DNA from: Clostridia bacterium | GTDB lineage: Bacteria > Bacillota > Clostridia > Christensenellales > Borkfalkiaceae | Reading direction: 5' to 3' | Assembly (NCBI GenBank): GCA_017457345.1 | Contig: JAFTHR010000054.1 | Span: 1-23,828, forward strand | DNA length: 23,828 nucleotides | Position numbers and translations under genes: made by a program | Notes under the pieces: generated by a model | What the model was told of the DNA's origin: nothing | The model's input: the letters and a program-made list of their open reading frames with translations, nothing else | The model's database searches: none | Shown here: positions 16,712 to 22,418 of the stretch, in pieces | How positions within the stretch are numbered: the stretch's first letter is position 1 | Layout: the number at the start of each line of letters is the position of its first letter

Positions 16712-16824
16712 AACATATCCCATATAAAATGGGGAGTTGCAAAGGCAACTACTAGCCGTATAAAAGCAACGAGGTGCCAAACACTTAAAAAGCATCAGCC
16801 AAGACTAAATTAGTAGTCGTTGCT
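16686..16824 (-). ncRNA. Putative stand-alone structured small RNA, family not recognised
   Basis: About 139 nt on the minus strand, bounded by a good promoter (16831-16859) and a strong terminator (16692-16711 stem plus U6). The 5' part can form GCAACGA/UCGUUGC around an inner GACUA/UAGUC hairpin. Then come AGUUGC-CUUU-GCAACU, CCCAU-UUUAU-AUGGG and the terminator GAGCGAGA-GCGA-UCUCGCUC with a GNRA loop. The 5' GCAAC..UACUA can instead pair with UAGUAGUUGC further on, so two exclusive folds are possible. A CUCCCCAU stretch could pair with Shine-Dalgarno sequences. It lacks the hallmark motifs I know for SRP RNA, tmRNA and RNase P RNA. 6S RNA or a leader of an unrecognised class cannot be excluded. 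There is no minus-strand gene immediately downstream. Confidence 0.55.
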
Positions 16825-16830
16825 AAATAT

Positions 16831-16859
16831 AGAATAACATAATCAAATTAAAAAGTCAA
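16831..16859 (-). promoter_or_regulatory. Predicted sigma-A promoter of the putative small RNA
   Basis: Minus strand: TTGACT (16854-16859), 17-bp spacer, TATTCT (16831-16836). It lies back to back with the promoter at 16889. The 496-bp gene-free stretch 16445-16940 is thus filled by the right direct repeat, this RNA and two promoters; nothing else is evident in it, and 16623-16685 holds no recognised feature. Confidence 0.7.
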
Positions 16860-16888
16860 CGATTTTTAATAAAAAAATATAAGCGTTC

Positions 16889-16917
16889 TTGACAGGGTTA
16901 AGAGTTTGTGATACAAT
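16889..16917 (+). promoter_or_regulatory. Predicted sigma-A promoter of the small two-gene operon
   Basis: TTGACA (16889-16894), 17-bp spacer, TACAAT (16912-16917). The leader to the ATG at 16941 is short, about 18 nt, and is mostly the GGGAGGGGG ribosome binding site. Confidence 0.82.
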
Positions 16918-16940
16918 AAAAGAATGGGAGGGGGATAAAA

Positions 16941-17090
16941 ATGAAAGACGAAGAAATGCTCAACGAAGAGGAACAGGAAGAAATTAAACAAACCCGTGCA
17001 ATTTTGAAAAAACTTCAAGATATTGCCGATAATTGCGAAACGCTGGAAGAAATGCGCAACGCGTTGGCAGAACTCATTAACAACAAATAA
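16941..17090 (+). CDS. Small acidic helical protein, 49 aa, unknown function
   Basis: A 50-codon frame with a very strong GGAGGGGG site 6-8 nt before the ATG and a near-consensus promoter. The N-terminal third is Glu-rich (DEEMLNEEEQEE). The rest has a heptad-like spacing of Ile/Leu (IKQTRAILKKLQDIA, then LEEMRNALAELI), suggesting one or two amphipathic helices or a short coiled coil. No signal peptide or membrane segment. It is 43 bp upstream of the 112-aa gene with no terminator between, so they are likely one operon. I do not recognise the family; a protein-binding or regulatory role would be guesswork. Confidence 0.75.
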   Translation: MKDEEMLNEEEQEEIKQTRAILKKLQDIADNCETLEEMRNALAELINNK

Positions 17091-17133
17091 AAAAGCCATT
17101 GTAAATGCTTTAAAAAACGAAAGGAGAAAGGCT

Positions 17134-17472
17134 ATGATAGGATTTATTTTTAACCACGATATTTTTGACGACCCCTATAATCAAAAAGCGGTCAAGAGTG
17201 GACTTAACGCGTTAGAAGCGCTTATGGATGCACTTAACGTGCACGCGTATTACACGTTTGGTGAGAGAAGAAACAGTTTGTTTGCTCCCGATATGAGTGA
17301 CGAATACGTAGTGGTGCAATACACTTGCGACTTGTCGCCGGAAAACAAGCAAGAGATTGCAAACGTAATCGATCGAGTATTGACGGTGAAAAAAGCGGTG
17401 TATAAGAACGAAACCCCTGAAAAAGTAGTTGTTTTCCAAAAACTGGATAAGAGCGACGTATTTGCCTTTTAA
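17134..17472 (+). CDS. Small conserved-looking cytoplasmic protein, 112 aa, unknown function
   Basis: The start at 17134 is chosen because AAGGAGAAAG precedes it by a few bases; an earlier in-frame ATG at 17023 overlaps the 49-aa gene and lacks a site. The sequence looks like a compact alpha/beta protein: a first strand MIGFIFNH, a helix rich in Ala/Leu (GLNALEALMDALN), strands YVVVQYTCDL and KVVVFQKL, and a helix KQEIANVIDRVL between them. No signal peptide, membrane segment or metal motif is obvious. Co-transcribed with the 49-aa gene and ended by the terminator at 17513. I do not recognise the family. Confidence 0.78.
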   Translation: MIGFIFNHDIFDDPYNQKAVKSGLNALEALMDALNVHAYYTFGERRNSLFAPDMSDEYVVVQYTCDLSPENKQEIANVIDRVLTVKKAVYKNETPEKVVVFQKLDKSDVFAF

Positions 17473-17512
17473 TTGCGCTTTCCTTTAGCGCAGAGCGTTA
17501 TGATAAAAGAAA

Positions 17513-17551
17513 AAGCCGAGATTCTTGGAGAATCTCGGCTTAAATTTTTTC
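17513..17551. terminator. Bidirectional terminator between convergent genes
   Basis: A 13-bp stem, AAGCCGAGATTCT (17513-17525) with AGAATCTCGGCTT (17529-17541), has T-runs on both sides (AAATTTTTT on plus, TTTTTCTTTT on minus). It serves the gene at 17134 and the permease at 17561. Confidence 0.88.
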
Positions 17552-17560
17552 GCTACTAGA

Positions 17561-19129
17561 TTAAAGAGTGGTGGGAACGAAGAAGTAAACAAGGAAGAGT
17601 ACCGAAACGATAATCGCAACAACGGATACGTTCCAAACAGGTTTTTCTGCTTTAACTACTTCTGCGCCTTCTTCACCTTCAACGGGTTCTGCGGAGTTCT
17701 TATCTTTCGTAACCGACCATTTGATAAGTTCGATAACGTAAGCGATAGAAGACATAATTACGTAAGAAACCATACCTACGCCGATACCCTTGGTGATCGA
17801 GTAGGAAAGTACCATAACGGCAATCGTTAAGAATGCGCACGTTGCGTTAACGGCGTTGTTGAAATCGATATTCTTAACGTTGTTCTTCATCATCAATACG
17901 CCTACGTAGATTAACGCAGATGCCGTAGCAGCCGAAGGAATGGTTGCGAAGACGGGCATAATGAAGATTGCAAGGAAGAACATGCAAGCCGTGGTGAAAG
18001 CGGTAAGACCGGTTCTACCACCAGCGGAAACGCCTGCGCCGGATTCAACGAAGGTCGTAACGGTCGAAGTACCGAGCATTGCACCGGAACAGGTAGCAAC
18101 TGCGTCGCAGATCATAATTTTGCCGTAGTTGTAAGGCTTGTTGTTTTCATCCGACAAGATTCTGTTGCCGCCGCAGCAGCCAACGATAGTACCCATGGTA
18201 TCGAACATATCGATCATACACATGGTGATGATAAGCATGATAACGGTGAACAACGAACCAGCGGGGAAACCTTCCGTGAATACGTCCGTAAACGAACCGA
18301 ACACGCTGTTTTCGCCAGCGAAGAAGTTGCCAAAGTTTTCCCAGAACTTCCAAGAGATTTGGTCGTTACCGGCAAGAACTTTCAAGTTGGTCACGCCGAA
18401 AGGAATCCCTACGATAGTAGCCACCAAGATACCGATAATGACCGAACCTTTCACGTTCAATTTATCCAAAATTGCAATACTGAACAAACCTACGAATGCA
18501 ACGATAGCCGTTTTTGCCGCAGCCCACGTACCCGTAGCGGATAAGTAGTTAACCACTTGGTCGCCCCATTTCGTGAAGTCTACGAAAGCAACTTGCGTGT
18601 AGCCGTTCGTAACGATAATACCAGCGTTTTGGAAACCGATATACGCAATAAACAAGCCGATACCAACGGAAATTGCACTTCTAACTGCAACGGGCATACC
18701 GTCGAATACAAGTTCACGGAACGTTTTACCCTTGATCTTGATAACGGACAAAAGGAAGAATACCATACCAGAGATAAGTACCATCATAAAGGCTTGTCCG
18801 ATCGTGAAATTGAAACCGTAAGAGAACGCGCTAACGCCACCGCCGATTACGCCGCCGAGCAAAGAGTTAAGACCCATACCCGAAGCTTGAGCAAGAGGCA
18901 TTTTTGCAAGGAACGCCATTAAAAGCGTACCCACGATAGCACCGAATGCCGTTGCCATAAAGAGCGAAGACCATCTTGCATCCGCCGTGCCTGCGTACAA
19001 AATAGAGTTAGGGTTAACCGTTAAGATGTACGCCATTGCAAGGAACGTTACGATACCAGCAATGATTTCCGTTTTTACGCTTGTTTTCTTCTCTTCGGAG
19101 TAGCCAACGAGCGTGTAAAATTTGTTCAT
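17561..19129 (-). CDS. NCS2-family purine permease (AzgA/PbuG-like, guanine/hypoxanthine)
   Basis: 522 aa, polytopic with about 13-14 membrane segments. Family signatures: an opening GYSEEKKTSVKTEIIAGIVTF with AYILTVNPNSIL, then MPLAQASGMGLNSL, GIGLFIAYIGFQNAGIIV, MFDTMGTIVG and TSTVTTFVESGAGV. This is the AzgA/PbuG branch that imports guanine, hypoxanthine or adenine with protons. Longer than typical (~430-480) because of an acidic segment (about 470-495: PVEGEEGAEVV) before the last membrane helix. AAAGGAGG precedes the ATG at 19129. A promoter at 19171-19199 gives a leader of only ~35 nt, so there is no room for a purine riboswitch. Exact base specificity cannot be read from the sequence. 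Confidence 0.9.
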   Translation of the reverse strand: MNKFYTLVGYSEEKKTSVKTEIIAGIVTFLAMAYILTVNPNSILYAGTADARWSSLFMATAFGAIVGTLLMAFLAKMPLAQASGMGLNSLLGGVIGGGVSAFSYGFNFTIGQAFMMVLISGMVFFLLSVIKIKGKTFRELVFDGMPVAVRSAISVGIGLFIAYIGFQNAGIIVTNGYTQVAFVDFTKWGDQVVNYLSATGTWAAAKTAIVAFVGLFSIAILDKLNVKGSVIIGILVATIVGIPFGVTNLKVLAGNDQISWKFWENFGNFFAGENSVFGSFTDVFTEGFPAGSLFTVIMLIITMCMIDMFDTMGTIVGCCGGNRILSDENNKPYNYGKIMICDAVATCSGAMLGTSTVTTFVESGAGVSAGGRTGLTAFTTACMFFLAIFIMPVFATIPSAATASALIYVGVLMMKNNVKNIDFNNAVNATCAFLTIAVMVLSYSITKGIGVGMVSYVIMSSIAYVIELIKWSVTKDKNSAEPVEGEEGAEVVKAEKPVWNVSVVAIIVSVLFLVYFFVPTTL

Positions 19130-19170
19130 ATGAAACCTCCTTTAACGTGCTATTGCACAAATCTAACACC

Positions 19171-19199
19171 ATTTTATCACTTTTAAGTTTCTTTTGCAA
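19171..19199 (-). promoter_or_regulatory. Predicted sigma-A promoter of the purine permease
   Basis: Minus strand: TTGCAA (19194-19199), 17-bp spacer, TAAAAT (19171-19176), about 42 nt from the start codon. The rest of the gap 19200-19288 shows no clear terminator for the AraC-type gene, only a short CG-alternating run near 19250. Confidence 0.65.
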
Positions 19200-19288
19200 C
19201 TTTTTTAACGGCGTAAATCGACATAATTTTCCATTTTTCACTATAAAATGTGCGCGCGCGATAGGAAAGTGCCTTTTACTTTTTTTCT

Positions 19289-20518
19289 TTACGAGAATTT
19301 CCTTTCTCTTTTAAGGGTAATTCGGTAGTCCGTTGGCGTTTTGCCGAACTGCTTTTTAAAGAGTTTTGAAAAGTATTGAAAGTCCATAATCCCGCAACTA
19401 AACGCGATCGTTTGGATTTGTTGGTTGGTGGAACTGAGTAGGTACGCGGCGTATTCCATCCGTTTTTCCCGCACGTATTCGCAAATGGTTTTCCCCGTTG
19501 CTTTTTTAAAGGCGGTGGAAAGATAGCCAAGGCTTACGCATAAACTTTTAGCACGTGCGCTAGGGGAAAGGTCTGCCGCTAAATCCGACTCGATAACTAA
19601 AATCGCTTGTTTTACCACGGCGGGCAAATTATCGTTTGCGTGGCTTCGCACGAGCCGACAGTACGTGCCGAACATATCGCACATAAGCGAAGTAATTTCA
19701 TGGGTGGAAAGGATTTTTTCAATACTCTTGGCAAAATCGGCGGAAACACGGTCGATATACAGCGGATGCACCCCGCCGCGTTCGGCGGCTTTTCTTAAAA
19801 GGGTGTTCATAATAATAGCGTAGTTTTTGGCGTTGCGCACGGGGTTTTGTGCTCGTTTTTCCAAAAAGTGTTCGTTAAAAGCGGTGCGGAAACGGCTTTC
19901 CATTTGCGTTTGCCCCATCGTTACGGCGCGAATCATATCGTTTTCAAAGGAATAGCGCTGCTCCACGGCGCGGATACTTACGAGCGTATCGCTAGGCTGG
20001 GCGTTTGCGAGCGTTCGGCTAAACGGGCTTTCGGGGGCGATTGATTTTTTAGAAACGTCTTGAAAAGAAAAGGCTTTCCCTCGCCAAATCCGTTCGCAAA
20101 AAGAGTGGAGCATAACGAGTAGGGGATTGTTTTCTTCTATGACCGTTAATCCGGCGTAATAGTTGAATAGGTCTTTCGTTTTTTCGGGGGAAATTTGATT
20201 CCGTTTTGCAAGTTGGGATAATCGCTTTTTCCCTACGGCGTAATCTAAAAACGGGCCTAAACATAAAGCGGTGGGTTGTGCCGTATCGGGCAAGAGCAAA
20301 AAATAATACCGACAGTCAAACCGGTCGGTAAATCTGTGCACGGTGCGTTCTTTTAAAAGCGGAAAAACTTCGCGAAAAAAATCTTCTTGCTCAAAGCCGT
20401 GGATTAACGTGCTCTTAGCGCAGCCTTCTTGAATTTCAGCGGCGCTAATCGAAAGGGCGTTTACACGATTTTTCAAAAATACTTCGCATAAAAATGAAAG
20501 TTCGTGTTGGTAAAACAT
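19289..20518 (-). CDS. AraC/XylS-family transcriptional regulator
   Basis: 409 aa. The C-terminal ~100 residues (about 305-402) form the double helix-turn-helix of the AraC family: first helix pair SARAKSLCVSLGYLSTAFKKATG, then the diagnostic IQTIAFSCGIMDFQYFSKLFKKQFGKTPTDYR-type end. The ~300-residue N-terminal part is not a cupin; it has an RFTDRFDCRYYFLLLPD segment and probably senses a ligand or partner. AAGGAG precedes the ATG at 20518 by 6 nt. It is divergent from the GPH transporter and GH2 genes, which it probably activates in response to a sugar; this is inference from position. Orientation toward the purine permease is the same, but that gene has its own promoter. Confidence 0.9.
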   Translation of the reverse strand: MFYQHELSFLCEVFLKNRVNALSISAAEIQEGCAKSTLIHGFEQEDFFREVFPLLKERTVHRFTDRFDCRYYFLLLPDTAQPTALCLGPFLDYAVGKKRLSQLAKRNQISPEKTKDLFNYYAGLTVIEENNPLLVMLHSFCERIWRGKAFSFQDVSKKSIAPESPFSRTLANAQPSDTLVSIRAVEQRYSFENDMIRAVTMGQTQMESRFRTAFNEHFLEKRAQNPVRNAKNYAIIMNTLLRKAAERGGVHPLYIDRVSADFAKSIEKILSTHEITSLMCDMFGTYCRLVRSHANDNLPAVVKQAILVIESDLAADLSPSARAKSLCVSLGYLSTAFKKATGKTICEYVREKRMEYAAYLLSSTNQQIQTIAFSCGIMDFQYFSKLFKKQFGKTPTDYRITLKRERKFS

Positions 20519-20590
20519 TGCGTGCTCCTTGATTTAGAATTTTTGGAAACAAAGAAACTTTTTTCCTTTAATTTTCCAAAACTTGAAACA

Positions 20591-20619
20591 ATTATACCAT
20601 TTTCTTCCAAGAAAAACAA
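20591..20619 (-). promoter_or_regulatory. Predicted promoter of the AraC-type regulator
   Basis: Minus strand: TTGTTT (20614-20619), 17-bp spacer, TATAAT (20591-20596). Good -10 box, weak -35. Confidence 0.55.
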
Positions 20620-20696
20620 CCCTTTTTTTCGGTTTAATATAAAAAAATTACAAAAAGATATAAAAAAATTACTCACGATCGGTGGGTAAGATAATT

Positions 20697-20730
20697 TATA
20701 CTATACGTAGGAGTGTTCCCGGAGTGTTCC
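20697..20730 (+). promoter_or_regulatory. Candidate activator-dependent promoter and operator for the sugar transporter
   Basis: A TATACT -10 box (20697-20702) has no recognisable -35 box at 16-18 bp. Just downstream, GGAGTGTTCC occurs twice (20710-20719 and 20721-20730), a direct repeat with an 11-bp period, near the expected transcription start. The layout fits control by a DNA-binding regulator, possibly the divergent AraC protein. The ~50-nt leader after it is otherwise plain. Confidence 0.45.
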
Positions 20731-20777
20731 TTTTTGCTGTGGGAAACGCTTAATTTTGTTTAAGGAAGGAAGAAAGG

Positions 20778-22307
20778 ATGAAAAAAGAAGTGCAATTAGA
20801 CGCGAACGGAAAACGCGTCTTTGGCATGCGGGACAAAGTGTCCTATGCGGCAGGTGACCTTGGTTGCAATATGAGTTTTGCGCTCAAGAGCACGATTATG
20901 GCGATTTTCTGGACGCAATTTATGGCGCTCGGCGAAACGTTGTATGCAACGTTGTTGCTCGTTGTTCAAATTTGGGATGCAATTAACGATCCTCTGCTTG
21001 GCTCTTTGTTTGATATGGACAAGAGAAAGTATAAACGTGGGAAATTTAAAACGTATATCTTTATCGGTGCAGTTGGGTTATTGTTCTCCGGGTTGTTCTT
21101 CTTCTTACCTATTCCCAACGCTCCTCTTGCGGCTAGATGCGTAATGTTCGTACTTGGCTACGTGCTCTGGGACGCGTTCTATACCGTTGCAAACGTGCCT
21201 TACGGCTCAATGATGTCCGTTATCACCACGGATGGCGCCGAAAGATCGCACCTTTCCACGTGGCGTTCGATCGGCTCGATGATTGGGAATATCGTACCGA
21301 TGGTATTGCTCCCGATTATCTGCTACGACGCAAGCAACAACTTAAAAGGTGAAACGGTGTTCATTGCTGCAATCATCATGGGTGTTATCGGTCTTGCATG
21401 CTTTATCTTCATGTTAAAGACCACCACGATCCGTGTAGAAGAAAGTTCTGTAAAAATTAGCGAAGAAAACAAGAAGTTTAACGTATTCAAAGCGTTTGGC
21501 AACTTTATCAAGAACCCTCCTGCAATCGGCGCGACGCTTGCTGCAATGGCAATGTTTATCGGGATGCAGGGTTCAAGTACCGCTACCACGGTATTGTTCC
21601 AATCCTATTTCGGGAACGCGCAAATTTCGGGTATCATTATGTTGATCGGTTATTTGCCTATGTTCTTCTTCATGCCGTTCATTACGAAAATCGTAAACAA
21701 ATTCGGTAAAAAAGAAGCGTGTGCGGCAGGCGCGGCAGTTAGCGTATTTGGCGCGTTGCTCTTGTTCTTGCCCCTTGGCAACGGAATTGCCGGCTTGGCA
21801 GGCTACGTGATTGCACAAGTATTCTTTGGGTTAGGGCTTGGTTTCTATACCTGCGTGTCGTGGGCTCTTATGGCAGACGCTATCGACTACAACGAATGGA
21901 AGAACGGTACAAAGGACGAAGGTACTGTATATTCGCTTCATTCCTTCTTTAGAAAACTCGCTCAAGGTCTTGGCCCGTCGCTCGTAATCCTTATTATGGG
22001 TGCGCTCGGCTACGATGGCTCGCTTAAAGCAAACCAACCTTTCTGGGTAGCTGAAAATATGAAGTGGCTCGTTGCAGCGCTTTACACGTTTAGTGCGGTG
22101 GTAATGTTCGTATCGATTGCTTTCATTTACAATCTCGATAAGAAGAAAGTTACGCAAATGACGGAAGAACTTTCGGCTAGAAGAGCAGCAGACGTAGCAG
22201 AAGTAGCAGAAGCGGCTCAAGTGGCCCAAGTAGAAGAAACCGTTGAAGCGGTTAGCGAAGCGGTAGAACCGGAAGTTGCTCCCGTAGACGGCGATAAACA
22301 AGAGTAA
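20778..22307 (+). CDS. GPH-family sugar:cation symporter (MFS-like)
   Basis: 509 aa, about 12 membrane segments. Family marks: YAAGDLGCNMSFAL at the start, Q-I-W-D-A-I-N-D-P-L-L-G with Asp67, Asn70 and Asp71 in the second helix (the MelB-type cation/sugar region), the GKFK loop at 88-91, and YGSMMSVIT...ER..L..WR. These define the glycoside-pentoside-hexuronide family, which imports sugars or glycosides with Na+ or H+. AAGGAAGGAAGAAAGG precedes the ATG. The C-terminal ~45 residues are an unusual Ala/Glu/Val-rich tail. The gene lies between a divergent AraC-type regulator and a GH2 glycosidase, so a beta-galactoside or similar glycoside is the likely cargo. A terminator at 22314 ends the transcript, so the hydrolase is transcribed separately or by read-through. 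Confidence 0.9.
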   Translation: MKKEVQLDANGKRVFGMRDKVSYAAGDLGCNMSFALKSTIMAIFWTQFMALGETLYATLLLVVQIWDAINDPLLGSLFDMDKRKYKRGKFKTYIFIGAVGLLFSGLFFFLPIPNAPLAARCVMFVLGYVLWDAFYTVANVPYGSMMSVITTDGAERSHLSTWRSIGSMIGNIVPMVLLPIICYDASNNLKGETVFIAAIIMGVIGLACFIFMLKTTTIRVEESSVKISEENKKFNVFKAFGNFIKNPPAIGATLAAMAMFIGMQGSSTATTVLFQSYFGNAQISGIIMLIGYLPMFFFMPFITKIVNKFGKKEACAAGAAVSVFGALLLFLPLGNGIAGLAGYVIAQVFFGLGLGFYTCVSWALMADAIDYNEWKNGTKDEGTVYSLHSFFRKLAQGLGPSLVILIMGALGYDGSLKANQPFWVAENMKWLVAALYTFSAVVMFVSIAFIYNLDKKKVTQMTEELSARRAADVAEVAEAAQVAQVEETVEAVSEAVEPEVAPVDGDKQE

Positions 22308-22313
22308 AGGTTG

Positions 22314-22350
22314 AGTGCCCGAAGGGTTTTATTCGGGCACTTAGTTTTTT
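22314..22350 (+). terminator. Rho-independent terminator after the sugar symporter
   Basis: A perfect 10-bp stem, AGTGCCCGAA (22314-22323) with TTCGGGCACT (22332-22341), has an 8-nt loop and is followed by TAGTTTTTTT. Confidence 0.88.
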
Positions 22351-22418
22351 TAAAATAATCATATTACTTTCACAAGAAAATAGTATGATAAACTCATTCA
22401 TTTTAGGTAGGAGATTTT

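Noticed and set aside
16514..16795. 93-codon minus-strand open frame across the right repeat and small RNA
   Set aside because: Runs through the RNA terminator and the duplicated tRNA terminator, with Cys/Phe-rich low-complexity content and no start signals.
19130..19200. Purine riboswitch upstream of the NCS2 permease
   Set aside because: The predicted leader is only about 35 nt, too short for the aptamer, and no purine-aptamer motifs are seen.
20740..20765. Catabolite (cre-like) site near GGGAAACGCTT before the sugar symporter
   Set aside because: The TG and CG positions do not line up with the cre consensus; only the AAACG core matches.
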